Source: an uncultured Bacilli bacterium
Lineage (GTDB): Bacteria > Bacillota_I > Bacilli_A > RF39 > UBA660
NCBI GenBank assembly: GCA_947631135.1
Contig: CANRKE010000097.1
Coordinates: 1-13,276 of the forward strand
Length of the DNA: 13,276 nucleotides
Reading direction: 5' to 3'
The position numbers and the translations under genes were made by a program. Of this stretch, positions 4,788-13,276 are shown piece after piece. Under the pieces are notes generated by a model. The model was not told where the DNA came from and made no database searches. It saw nothing but the letters and a program-made list of their open reading frames with translations. Numbering within the stretch: position 1 is the first letter of the stretch; each line of letters begins with the position of its first letter.

Positions 4788-7700
4788 GTGGCATATAAAA
4801 TTAAAAAAATTAATAATCACAGAGAAAGAAGAAATTTCTCAAGAATCGAAAACACTTATGAACTACAAGACTTACTTGAAATTCAAAAAAAATCATATCA
4901 ATGGTTCTTAACAGAAGGTATTGATGAAGTATTTAAAGATTTACTTCCAATAGAAAACATTTCTGGTGAAATAAAACTAGATTTTGTTTCATATGAATTT
5001 GATGAACCAAGATATACTATTAAAGAAGCAAAGTATAGAGAAACTACATATGCTGCTCCTTTAAAAGTACAAGCTCGTTTATACAACAATGAATCTGGAG
5101 AAGTAAAAGAACAAGAAATATTCTTAGGTGAAATGCCTATAATGACTGATTCAGGTACATTCATAATAAACGGTGCAGAAAGAGTAATTGTATCACAATT
5201 AGTTCGTTCTCCAAGTGTATACTTTTCAAGAGAAGTAGACAAAAATGGAAGACACGTTTTTGCATCACAAATTATTCCAACTAGAGGTACATGGTTAGAA
5301 TTTGAAATGGATGCTCGTGATGTAGTATATGTAAGAATAGATAGAACTAGAAAAGTTCCATTAACTACATTATTACGTGCATTTGGATTATCAAATTCTG
5401 AAGAAATTACTAATGTATTTGGAGAAAATGAATATATCTTAAATACTATAGGGAAAGATTCAACTAAAAATACAGACGAAGCTCTAATTGAAATTTATGA
5501 AAAATTAAGACCTGGTGAACCTGCTACATTAGACAGTTCTAAAAACCAATTAATCACAAGATTCTTTGATGAATTTAGATACGATTTAGCTAAGGTTGGT
5601 CGTTACAAATTTAACAGAAAATTAAATGTTGCAGATAGACTTTTAAATAATATAATTGCAGAAGATATTATTGTTGATGGTGAAGTAGTTGTATCTAGTG
5701 GAACATTAATTACTAAAGAAATTTTAGCTGATATTAAACCAATACTAGATAATGGATATGGAACACATGAAGTTACTATAAATCATGATTTAGATGATTA
5801 CAATATTGTTCAAGAAATTAAAGTATTCTCACCAAACAATAAAGAAAAAGTAGTTTCAATAATTGGTAATGATCCATCATTAACTATTAAAAGACTTACA
5901 ATTTCAGATTTTTATGCAGCAACATCATATTATTTAAATTTACTTGATGGTATTGGTTCTGTTGATGAAATAGACCATTTAGGTAATCGTCGTGTAAGAC
6001 AAGTTGGTGAATTATTACAAAATCAATTTAGAATTGGTATTGCTCGTATGGAAAGAGTAATAAGAGAAAGAATGACAACTCAAGAAATGGATACTATTAC
6101 TCCTAAAACATTAATTAATATAAGACCAGTTACTGCTGCAATTAAAGAATTCTTTGGAAGCAGTCAATTATCTCAATTCATGGATCAACAAAACCCAATC
6201 GCAGAACTAACAAACAAAAGACGTTTATCTGCATTAGGACCTGGTGGTTTATCTAGAGATAGAGCTGGTATGGAAGTTAGGGACGTTAATGCTAGTCACT
6301 ACGGAAGAATTTGTCCTATAGAGTCACCAGAAGGACCAAATATTGGACTTATTACATCTTTAGCTAGTTATGCTAAAATAGATGAATATGGTTTTATAAT
6401 GACACCATATAGAAAAGTTGAAAATGGAGTAGTAACAGATCAAATAGATTATCTAACAGCAGATGAAGAAAAAGATTTCTATATATCTCAAGCAACTATT
6501 AATATTAAAGATAAAAAGATTTTAGATAAAGAAGTTACAGCTCGTTATAGAGAAGAAAATATAATGATAGATAAAGATAAAATCGATTATATTGACGTAT
6601 CTCCACAACAAGTAGTTGCAATAACTACAAGTTGTATTCCATTCCTTGAACATGACGATGCTACACGTGCACTAATGGGTGCAAACATGCAACGTCAAGC
6701 AGTACCACTTTTAAAAACTGAAGCACCTCGTGTTGGTACAGGAGTTGAATATATTGCAGCAAAAGATTCAGGTGCAGTAGTAGTTGCAAAAGCTGATGGT
6801 ATTGTTGAATATGTTGATGGTAGAAAGATAATAGTTAAAAATGCAAAAGGGAAAGATACATATTATCTAACAACATTTGAAGGGTCAAACCAAGGAACTT
6901 GTTATCATCAAAGACCATTTGTAAAGGTTGGTGATAAAGTTAAACGTGGTGAAACAATTGCTGATGGACCAAGTACAGATAAAGGTGAACTTGCATTAGG
7001 TAAAAATGTTGTAGTTGCATTCATGACATTTAATGGATACAATTATGAAGATGCCGTAATAATGAACGAAAGATTAGTTAAAGATGATGTTTATACATCA
7101 ATACATATAGAAGATTATGAAACTCAATGTCGTGAAACTAAATTAGGACCAGAAGAAATAACACGTGATATACCTAATATTGGTGAAGACGCAAGACGTA
7201 ATCTAGATGCTGATGGTATTATAAGAATAGGTACAGAAGTTCATGAAGGAGATATACTTGTTGGTAAAGTTACACCAAAAGGTATGAGTGAACTTACTAG
7301 TGAAGAAAAATTATTACATGCTATTTTTGGTGAAAAAACTAGAGAAGTACGTGACACATCATTACGTGTTCCACATGGTGGAGATGGTATTGTACATGAT
7401 GTTAAAATCTATACAAGACGTGATAATGATGAATTACCTGCTGGTGTATCAAAAGTAGTAAGAGTATATATAGTACAAAAAAGAAAGATTCAAGTCGGAG
7501 ACAAAATGAGTGGTCGTCATGGTAATAAAGGTGTTATATCATTGATATTACCTGAAGAAGATATGCCATATCTACCAGATGGTACTCCAGTTGATATCAT
7601 GCTTAATCCACAAGGTGTTCCATCCCGTATGAATATTGGACAAATATTAGAACTTCATCTAGGAATGGCTGCAAAGAAATTAGATTGTTATGTTGCAACA

Positions 7701-8444
7701 CCAGTATTTGATGGTGCTAAAACAGATGATATTGATGCAATGATGAAAGAAGCAGGAATAGATGATGACTATAAAACTGTATTATATGATGGTAGAACAG
7801 GTGAACCATTCGATAATAGAATTAGTGTTGGTGTAATGTACATGATTAAACTTGCACACATGGTTGATGACAAGTTACATGGACGTTCAACAGGACCATA
7901 CTCATTAGTAACACAACAACCACTTGGTGGTAAAGCACAATTTGGTGGTCAAAGATTTGGAGAAATGGAAGTTTGGGCACTATATGCTTATGGTGCAGCA
8001 CATACATTACAAGAATTGATGACTGTTAAATCAGATGATGTTGTAGGTCGTGTTAAAGTATATGAATCAATTGTTAAAGGACATACAATTGATCAAGCAG
8101 GAATACCTGAATCATTTAGAGTATTGATTAAAGAATTCCAAGCACTTGGACTTAACATGTCAATCATAAATGATAAAAATGAAGAAATAGGATTAAAACA
8201 ACTTGAAGAAATTGAAGAAAATGATGATACATCATTAGATATTGATGATTTAGAAGATTCTGAATTAAAAGAAAAACTTGCACTTATAGATAGACTTGCA
8301 ATAGAAAATAAAAAAGACAAAGATGAAATGACAGATGATGAAGATGATAGCTATATCGAAAATGATGATGATGAATACAACGAAGATAATGATGAAGAAT
8401 ATGAAGATATAGAAGAAGATAATGAAGAAGGGAGTGATTTTTAA
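4788..8444 (+). CDS. rpoB: DNA-directed RNA polymerase subunit beta
   Basis: Beta is one of the two large catalytic subunits of RNA polymerase. The protein has 1218 residues, slightly longer than the B. subtilis subunit (~1190). The rifampicin pocket GSSQLSQFMDQQNPIAELTN begins at Gly457 and is followed by KRRLSALGPGGLSRDRAG. Asn476 occupies the place of E. coli His526. Other landmarks are CPIESPEGPNIGLI (509-522), KMSGRHGNKGVIS (906-918) with the active-centre lysines Lys906 and Lys914, and GGQRFGEMEVWALYAYGAAH (1053-1072), the C-terminal block that packs on beta'. From about 1140, and most strongly over 1173-1218, the protein ends in a highly acidic Asp/Glu tail. GTG 4788 follows AGGGGTGA. 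The stop overlaps the rpoC start by one base, giving tight translational coupling. Confidence 0.98.
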   Translation: MAYKIKKINNHRERRNFSRIENTYELQDLLEIQKKSYQWFLTEGIDEVFKDLLPIENISGEIKLDFVSYEFDEPRYTIKEAKYRETTYAAPLKVQARLYNNESGEVKEQEIFLGEMPIMTDSGTFIINGAERVIVSQLVRSPSVYFSREVDKNGRHVFASQIIPTRGTWLEFEMDARDVVYVRIDRTRKVPLTTLLRAFGLSNSEEITNVFGENEYILNTIGKDSTKNTDEALIEIYEKLRPGEPATLDSSKNQLITRFFDEFRYDLAKVGRYKFNRKLNVADRLLNNIIAEDIIVDGEVVVSSGTLITKEILADIKPILDNGYGTHEVTINHDLDDYNIVQEIKVFSPNNKEKVVSIIGNDPSLTIKRLTISDFYAATSYYLNLLDGIGSVDEIDHLGNRRVRQVGELLQNQFRIGIARMERVIRERMTTQEMDTITPKTLINIRPVTAAIKEFFGSSQLSQFMDQQNPIAELTNKRRLSALGPGGLSRDRAGMEVRDVNASHYGRICPIESPEGPNIGLITSLASYAKIDEYGFIMTPYRKVENGVVTDQIDYLTADEEKDFYISQATINIKDKKILDKEVTARYREENIMIDKDKIDYIDVSPQQVVAITTSCIPFLEHDDATRALMGANMQRQAVPLLKTEAPRVGTGVEYIAAKDSGAVVVAKADGIVEYVDGRKIIVKNAKGKDTYYLTTFEGSNQGTCYHQRPFVKVGDKVKRGETIADGPSTDKGELALGKNVVVAFMTFNGYNYEDAVIMNERLVKDDVYTSIHIEDYETQCRETKLGPEEITRDIPNIGEDARRNLDADGIIRIGTEVHEGDILVGKVTPKGMSELTSEEKLLHAIFGEKTREVRDTSLRVPHGGDGIVHDVKIYTRRDNDELPAGVSKVVRVYIVQKRKIQVGDKMSGRHGNKGVISLILPEEDMPYLPDGTPVDIMLNPQGVPSRMNIGQILELHLGMAAKKLDCYVATPVFDGAKTDDIDAMMKEAGIDDDYKTVLYDGRTGEPFDNRISVGVMYMIKLAHMVDDKLHGRSTGPYSLVTQQPLGGKAQFGGQRFGEMEVWALYAYGAAHTLQELMTVKSDDVVGRVKVYESIVKGHTIDQAGIPESFRVLIKEFQALGLNMSIINDKNEEIGLKQLEEIEENDDTSLDIDDLEDSELKEKLALIDRLAIENKKDKDEMTDDEDDSYIENDDDEYNEDNDEEYEDIEEDNEEGSDF

Positions 8445-11400
8445 TGATAGAAGTAAATAATTTTGAAGCGTTAAAAATCTCTCTGGCTTCACCAGAAGAT
8501 ATACGTAGTTGGTCAAATGGAGAAGTAAAAAAGCCTGAAACAATCAATTATAGAACATTAAGACCTGAAAGAGATGGTTTGTTCTGTGAAAAGATCTTTG
8601 GACCTACAAGAGATTTTGAATGTGCTTGTGGTAAATATAAAAGATTAAGATATAAAGGTATTGTTTGTGATAGATGTGGTGTAGAAGTTACTAAATCAAA
8701 AGTTAGACGTGAAAGAATGGGACATATCGAACTTGCAACACCAGTATCACATATATGGTACTTTAAAGGTGTTCCATCTCGTATGGGATTAGTACTAGAT
8801 ATGTCTCCAAGGGATTTGGAAGAAGTTTTATACTTTGTATCATATGTTGTAATTAATCCTGGAAATGCACCACTTGAAAAGAAACAAACATTATCAGATA
8901 AAGAATATAGAGCTTACTATGAAAAATATGGTGATGGTTTCGAAGTTGGTATGGGTGCTGAAGCAATTAAAAAATTGCTTATGGAAGTAGATGTTGAAAA
9001 AGAATTATACGACATCAGAAAAGAATTAAAAAATGCACAAGGACAAAAAAGAATTAGACTTACAAAACGTTTAGATGTATTAGATGCATTCGCTCAATCA
9101 GGTAATAAACCTGAATGGATGATTCTTGATGTACTTCCAGTAATTCCACCAGAATTAAGACCTATGATTCAACTTGATGGTGGTAGATTTGCTACTAGTG
9201 ATTTAAACGATTTATATAGACGTATAATAAATAGAAATAATCGTCTTAAAAGATTGATTGAACTTGGAGCTCCTTCAATAATTATTCAAAATGAAAAGAG
9301 AATGCTTCAAGAAGCAGTAGATGCATTATTCGATAATGGTAGACGTGGAAGAAATGTTACTGGTGCAGGTAACAGACCATTAAAATCATTATCTAGTATG
9401 CTTAAAGGTAAACAAGGTAGATTTAGACAAAACTTACTTGGTAAACGTGTTGACTATTCTGGACGTAGTGTTATCGTTGTTGGACCTAGTCTTAAAATGT
9501 ATCAATGTGGTATTCCAAAAGATATGGCACTTGAATTATTTAAACCACATGTTATAAATGGATTAGTATCAAAAGAAATTGCAACAAACATAAAAACTGC
9601 AAAGAAAATGATAGAAAACAAAGATGAAAAAGTATGGAATGTTGTAGAAGAAGTTATAAAAGAACATCCAGTATTATTGAACCGTGCTCCAACACTTCAT
9701 AGACTTGGTATTCAAGCATTTGAACCAGTATTGATTGGTGGAAAAGCTATAAGATTACACCCATTAATTACACCAGGATTTAACGCAGACTTTGATGGGG
9801 ACCAAATGGCTGTACACGTTCCACTTTCTAATGAAGCCCAAGCTGAAGCAAGATTACTTATGCTAGGATCTAACAATATTCTAAATCCAAAAGATGGTAA
9901 ACCTATTGTTACACCAACACAAGATATGATTTTAGGTAATTACTATTTAAGTATTGAAAAGCCTAATTTAGATGGTGAAGGTAGAGTATTTAAAGATTCA
10001 AATGAAGCAATTATGGCATATGAAAGAAGAGAAATAACTCTACATACTCGTATTGCTGTACCTGTTGATTCATTTAAATATAAAGTATTTACTGATAATC
10101 AAAAAGGAAAATATCTTGTAACTACTGCTGGTAAATTAATTTTTAATGAAATTTTACCTGATTCATTTGCATATGTAAATGAACCTAGTGATGAAAATAT
10201 TGAAGGATTTACTCCTAATAAATATTTCATTGAAAAAGGTAAAAATATACCTGAAGAAATAGCTAAAATGGAAATAACAAAACCATTTGTAAAAGGTACT
10301 TTAGAAAGTATTATCGCTCAAATATATAAGAGATATAAAACTACAGAAACTTCTGTAATGCTTGATAAACTTAAGGATCAAGGATTTAAATATTCTACAA
10401 AAGCTGGAATATCTATAGCTGTAACTGATATTGTAAGTAGTACAAAGAAAGAAAAAGTTATCGAAGATGGTAATGCAATGGTCAATAAGATTAACAAACA
10501 ATATCAAAGAGGTTTAATTACTGAAGATGAAAGATTTAATAAAGTAATAGCTACATGGAATGATGCTAAAAAAATAGTATCTGATGAACTTGAAGAAATA
10601 GCTAAAGACCCAGAAAATGTTGATAACCCAATTTTCATGATGATGAACTCTAAAGCACGTGGTAATATATCAAACTTTACACAACTTGCTGGTATGAGAG
10701 GATTAATGCAAAAACCTAATGGTCAACCTGTTGAAATTCCTGTTAAATCATCATTTAGAGAAGGATTATCCGTTTCAGAATTCTTCTTATCAACACATGG
10801 TGCTAGAAAAGGTAGTGCCGATACAGCACTTAAAACTGCTGACTCTGGTTACTTAACTAGACGTTTAGTTGATGTTGCACAAGATGTAATTATTAAAGAA
10901 GAAGATTGTGGTACAATTCAAGGACAAGTAGTATATGAATTTATTGATGAAAAAGCAAATACAACTATTGAAAGTTTATATGATAGAATTGTTGGTAGAT
11001 TTACTAATAAGAAAGTAATTAATCCTGAAACTAAAGAAGTTATTATTGATAAAAATGAATATATAACTGAAAATATAGCTGAAAAAATAGTTAAAGCTGG
11101 TATTAAATCAGTAGAAATAAGAACTGCTCTAACATGTAAAACACATAATGGATTATGTAGAAAATGTTATGGTAAGAACTTGGCAACTGGACTTCCTGTT
11201 GAAATTGGTGAAGCTGTTGGTATAATGGCTGCACAATCAATTGGTGAACCTGGTACACAACTTACAATGCGTACTTTCCATACAGGTGGTGTTGCTGGGG
11301 ATGATATTACTCAAGGGCTTCCACGTGTTCAAGAACTATTTGAAGCTAGAAATCCAAAAGGTAAAGCAACAATTGCTGAAATTGATGGTAAGATTAGCAA

Positions 11401-12160
11401 AATTGAAGAAGTTAATGGTAAATTTAAAATATATATCAAAAATGATGTTGAAACACGTGAACATGTTACAAGTTATGGTGCTAAGTTAAGAGTTGAAAAA
11501 GGAGATAAGATCTCTGCTGGTGAACGTTTAACTGAAGGAGCTATTAATCCAAAAGAATTACTAGCTGTAACTGACCCATTAACTGTACAAGAATACATAC
11601 TAAAAGAAATACAAAAAGTATATCGTTCTCAAGGTGTTGATATCAGTGATAAACATATCGAAATTATTGCTAAAAGAATGATCTCTAAGATAAGAATTAG
11701 TGATGGTGGAGATACAGATATTTTACCAGGATCATTAATTTCAATTAACGAATTTACAGAAGCTAATAAAAACATAATTATAGAAGGTAAGAAACCAGCT
11801 ACTGGTAGACCAATTCTATTAGGTATTACCAAAGCTAGTTTGGAAACTGACTCTTATTTATCAGCTGCATCTTTCCAAGAAACAACAAGAATACTTACTG
11901 ATGCTGCAATACGTGGAAAAGTAGATAAACTACAAGGATTAAAGGAAAATGTTATCATAGGTAAATTAATACCTGCTGGTACTGGAGCAAGAAAATATAA
12001 AGATGTTAAATATTCATTAGCTACGAGTATGAATGGTGATGAACCATCAGAAGCACTAGAAAATGATTTACTTGCTGATTCAAGCGATGATGAAATAGTT
12101 GGAGCTCAAGAATCAGTTGAACAACCATCTGATAGTGTAGATGTAAATAATGAAGAATAG
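8444..12160 (+). CDS. rpoC: DNA-directed RNA polymerase subunit beta'
   Basis: Beta' carries the catalytic Mg site of RNA polymerase. The protein has 1238 residues, against about 1200 in Bacillus, and shows no large lineage insertion. Cys60, Cys62, Cys75 and Cys78 form the N-terminal zinc ribbon. NADFDGDQMAVH starts at Asn447, and Asp449, Asp451 and Asp453 hold the catalytic Mg. The second zinc site is Cys822 with Cys898, Cys905 and Cys908, at the same spacing as in E. coli. MRTFHTGG (942-949) is the trigger loop, with His946 at the catalytic position. The last ~40 residues are acidic and poorly conserved. GGGAG (8430-8434), inside the 3' end of rpoB, lies 9 nt before ATG 8444. The gene ends in TAG, 10 nt before a strong terminator. 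Confidence 0.98.
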   Translation: MIEVNNFEALKISLASPEDIRSWSNGEVKKPETINYRTLRPERDGLFCEKIFGPTRDFECACGKYKRLRYKGIVCDRCGVEVTKSKVRRERMGHIELATPVSHIWYFKGVPSRMGLVLDMSPRDLEEVLYFVSYVVINPGNAPLEKKQTLSDKEYRAYYEKYGDGFEVGMGAEAIKKLLMEVDVEKELYDIRKELKNAQGQKRIRLTKRLDVLDAFAQSGNKPEWMILDVLPVIPPELRPMIQLDGGRFATSDLNDLYRRIINRNNRLKRLIELGAPSIIIQNEKRMLQEAVDALFDNGRRGRNVTGAGNRPLKSLSSMLKGKQGRFRQNLLGKRVDYSGRSVIVVGPSLKMYQCGIPKDMALELFKPHVINGLVSKEIATNIKTAKKMIENKDEKVWNVVEEVIKEHPVLLNRAPTLHRLGIQAFEPVLIGGKAIRLHPLITPGFNADFDGDQMAVHVPLSNEAQAEARLLMLGSNNILNPKDGKPIVTPTQDMILGNYYLSIEKPNLDGEGRVFKDSNEAIMAYERREITLHTRIAVPVDSFKYKVFTDNQKGKYLVTTAGKLIFNEILPDSFAYVNEPSDENIEGFTPNKYFIEKGKNIPEEIAKMEITKPFVKGTLESIIAQIYKRYKTTETSVMLDKLKDQGFKYSTKAGISIAVTDIVSSTKKEKVIEDGNAMVNKINKQYQRGLITEDERFNKVIATWNDAKKIVSDELEEIAKDPENVDNPIFMMMNSKARGNISNFTQLAGMRGLMQKPNGQPVEIPVKSSFREGLSVSEFFLSTHGARKGSADTALKTADSGYLTRRLVDVAQDVIIKEEDCGTIQGQVVYEFIDEKANTTIESLYDRIVGRFTNKKVINPETKEVIIDKNEYITENIAEKIVKAGIKSVEIRTALTCKTHNGLCRKCYGKNLATGLPVEIGEAVGIMAAQSIGEPGTQLTMRTFHTGGVAGDDITQGLPRVQELFEARNPKGKATIAEIDGKISKIEEVNGKFKIYIKNDVETREHVTSYGAKLRVEKGDKISAGERLTEGAINPKELLAVTDPLTVQEYILKEIQKVYRSQGVDISDKHIEIIAKRMISKIRISDGGDTDILPGSLISINEFTEANKNIIIEGKKPATGRPILLGITKASLETDSYLSAASFQETTRILTDAAIRGKVDKLQGLKENVIIGKLIPAGTGARKYKDVKYSLATSMNGDEPSEALENDLLADSSDDEIVGAQESVEQPSDSVDVNNEE

Positions 12161-12170
12161 CATAATTAGT

Positions 12171-12216
12171 AATCAAGTAGAGAAAATTAAATAAACTTTC
12201 TCTACTTGATTTTTTT
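12171..12216 (+). terminator. Strong intrinsic terminator after rpoC
   Basis: AATCAAGTAGAGAAA (12171-12185) and TTTCTCTACTTGATT (12197-12211) form a perfect 15-bp stem with an 11-nt loop. A run of seven T (12210-12216) follows. This is the clearest factor-independent terminator in the window and marks the end of the transcription unit. Confidence 0.95.
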
Positions 12217-12528
12217 ATTCAATGTATAAAATCATGGAGTTTAGTATTCTAATTATATGTGTTTTCTCATAATCAACATATATGTTTGATATCAATCATC
12301 ATTACCTAATATATAAAAAAGAGGTGTTAATAATTCAAAAAATGATTTGATAAACAGTAAATGAAATTATAAGATATATGATAGATAAACTATCTATTTT
12401 AAGTGATAGCTCAAAGGTATATTTTAAAAAAAATATAACAAATGTTTAATTTTTATTTTATTAATAACAGATGTAAAATTATAAATTTTTAATAATCATA
12501 TTATATATTTCTTCTGGTGGTTACAATA

Positions 12529-12559
12529 TAATATATATTATTTAAAATAATATATATTA
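12529..12559. repeat. 31-nt near-perfect AT palindrome
   Basis: The arms 12529-12543 and 12545-12559 are exact reverse complements of each other (15 nt each) around a single central A at 12544, and consist only of A and T. As RNA the stem would be about 12-13 bp around a TTTAAAA loop, without a G-C pair and without a T-tract, so it is not a usual terminator. It could be a protein-binding site, a cruciform-prone site, or a by-product of base composition. Confidence 0.6.
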
Positions 12560-12672
12560 ACTATGACAACAAAATGATAAAAACTATATGTAAATTATTG
12601 GAAAATTATTTTAATAATTCGACAATTTTTTATAAAAATAATTAAATATATATTTTATTTTTACTATGAAAA

Positions 12673-12681
12673 TGTTATAAT
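12673..12681 (+). promoter_or_regulatory. Extended -10 promoter for ftsE
   Basis: TGtTATAAT (12673-12681) is a perfect extended -10. The matching -35 position (TTTTAT at 12653-12658, 17-nt spacer) is poor, so recognition would rest on the TG and TATAAT elements. Transcription would start near 12688, about 23 nt before the GTG start. A weaker upstream pair, TCGACA (12619-12624) and TTAAAT (12642-12647), also has 17-nt spacing. Confidence 0.65.
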
Positions 12682-12710
12682 AAAAACTGACAAAGAGGAA
12701 GTGGTAATCT

Positions 12711-13276
12711 GTGGAAATAATACGCGCAATGAATGTAGAAAAACAATACAAAAATGGTGTTACAGCTCTTTATAATATAAACTTAAGTATTAAGAAAGGT
12801 GAATTCGTATTTGTAATTGGTGCAAGTGGTAGTGGTAAATCAACACTTATAAAAATGATGTACAGAGAAGAAAAGCCAACACATGGTCAAATTATTGTTG
12901 GTGGAATTAACGTAGGTAAACTAAGAAATGGTAAAGTTTACAAATTAAGAAGAAAAATAGGTGTAGTATTTCAAGATTATAAATTATTACCAAAATTAAA
13001 TGTTTACGAAAATGTTGCATTCGCACTTGAAGTAATAGGAATGCCAAAATCAGAAATTAGAAATAGAGTTATAAAAGTACTAAAATTAGTTGGTTTAAAA
13101 GAAAAAGTAAAATCATATCCAGACCAATTATCTGGTGGAGAACAACAAAGAGTCGTAATTGCACGTGCAATTGTAAATGATCCAAAGATACTAATATGTG
13201 ATGAACCTACTGGAAATCTAGATCCAGTAACTAGCTTAGAAATAATGAAAGTATTAAATAACATTAATAGAAAACT
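12711..13276 (+). CDS. ftsE: Cell-division ATP-binding protein FtsE, 3' end cut off by the window
   Basis: FtsE is the ATPase of the FtsEX complex, an ABC-type device at the membrane that activates peptidoglycan hydrolases during division or elongation instead of transporting a solute. The first 188 codons are present and the frame is open at the window end. Walker A is GASGSGKST (37-45), the Q-loop GVVFQDYKLLP (84-94), the ABC signature LSGGEQQR (140-147) and Walker B ILICDEP (160-166). The segments REEKPTHGQI, F-Q-D-Y-K-L-L-P and DEPTGNLDP are typical of FtsE within the wider MacB/LolD-like group. GTG 12711 is the first usable codon, because an in-frame TAA lies at 12705-12707. AAAGAGG (12692-12698) is 12 nt away, rather far. 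ftsX should follow outside the window. Confidence 0.92.
   Translation, partial: MEIIRAMNVEKQYKNGVTALYNINLSIKKGEFVFVIGASGSGKSTLIKMMYREEKPTHGQIIVGGINVGKLRNGKVYKLRRKIGVVFQDYKLLPKLNVYENVAFALEVIGMPKSEIRNRVIKVLKLVGLKEKVKSYPDQLSGGEQQRVVIARAIVNDPKILICDEPTGNLDPVTSLEIMKVLNNINRK

Larger units (their letters stand above)
12217..12710. other. Extremely AT-rich intergenic region between rpoC and ftsE
   Basis: About 490 nt without any open frame of useful length on either strand. It is even more AT-rich than the genes around it. It holds several A/T-only inverted repeats (the largest is 12529-12559, listed separately; smaller ones at 12381-12397 and 12604-12619), a promoter-like pair TTGATA/TATATA (12286-12291, 12310-12315), a Shine-Dalgarno-like GAGGTG (12321-12326) with no frame behind it, and the ftsE promoter at its 3' end. 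I recognise no known RNA family, DnaA-box cluster or mobile element remnant. Confidence 0.7.

Noticed and set aside
8304..8441. The GAT/GAA repeats at the rpoB 3' end as a phase-variable microsatellite
   Set aside because: The run is imperfect, stays in frame and codes for an acidic tail; there is no uniform repeat unit.
8093..8547. Minus-strand open frames opposite the 3' end of rpoB and start of rpoC
   Set aside because: They mirror the GAT/GAA-rich acidic tail (giving Ile/Phe/Ser runs), lack ribosome-binding sites and lie on top of certain genes. Other antisense frames in rplA, rplL, rpoB, rpoC and ftsE are rejected for the same reason.
11241..11489. A second + strand frame inside rpoC
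   Set aside because: It is a shadow of the conserved beta' trigger-loop region in another frame; the protein is not recognisable.
12217..12710. A replication origin, CRISPR array, tRNA or insertion-sequence remnant in the AT-rich spacer
   Set aside because: I see no DnaA-box cluster, direct-repeat array, cloverleaf or transposase fragment; only AT inverted repeats.
12711..13276. A substrate-transport ABC ATPase (LolD/MacB or amino-acid type) instead of FtsE
   Set aside because: The combination REEKPTHGQI, FQDYKLLP and DEPTGNLDP is that of FtsE, though only the missing ftsX downstream would settle it.

Overview
The window is an AT-rich stretch of a low-GC Firmicute. It carries the ribosomal-stalk and RNA polymerase cluster rplK-rplA-rplJ-rplL-(16S-type methyltransferase)-rpoB-rpoC, all on the + strand, in the order known from Bacillus. 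The standard code is used: TGA ends the methyltransferase gene and Trp is TGG in the long genes, so this is not a Mycoplasma or Spiroplasma that reads TGA as Trp. The AT content, the type of the upstream surface protein, and an Asn in the rifampicin pocket of RpoB suggest an uncultured, gut-type Bacilli or Mollicutes-related lineage (RF39-like). That placement is an inference.

Layout. Bases 3-1562 hold the 3' part of a large secreted or surface-type protein whose start lies outside the window. A spacer of about 200 nt follows, with an extended -10 promoter and an rplK leader. Next come rplK (1766-2203), rplA (2272-2970), rplJ (3135-3635), rplL (3655-4023), an RsmC/YbxB-like methyltransferase (4090-4680), rpoB (4788-8444) and rpoC (8444-12160). 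A strong intrinsic terminator ends rpoC at 12171-12216. About 490 nt of extremely AT-rich non-coding DNA leads to the first 188 codons of ftsE (12711 to the window edge).

Regulation can be read in detail. Both rplK and rplA are preceded by a short hairpin and then a copy of the GTGGGAGG...GAACCAC element that mimics the L1 site of 23S rRNA. This fits autogenous repression by L1. rplJ-rplL have their own consensus promoter (TTGACA-N17-TATAAT) whose -35 lies in the last codons of rplA, followed by an L10 leader with a recognisable antiterminator/terminator switch. A second TTGACA-type promoter overlaps the methyltransferase stop codon and would drive rpoBC. A hairpin with a poor U-tract after rplL may reduce read-through from the abundant stalk genes into the polymerase genes.

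Functionally the genes supply the L1 stalk (L1), the GTPase-activating stalk (L11, L10, L12), a probable rRNA guanine methyltransferase, and the beta and beta' subunits of RNA polymerase. The neighbours on both sides depart from the common Bacilli arrangement: no secE-nusG directly upstream, and no rpsL-rpsG-fusA-tuf directly downstream. I see no mobile element, CRISPR array, tRNA or rRNA gene, and no clearly new multi-gene system. The points most worth checking are the RpoB pocket substitution, the paired L1 leaders and the rpoC-ftsE intergenic DNA.
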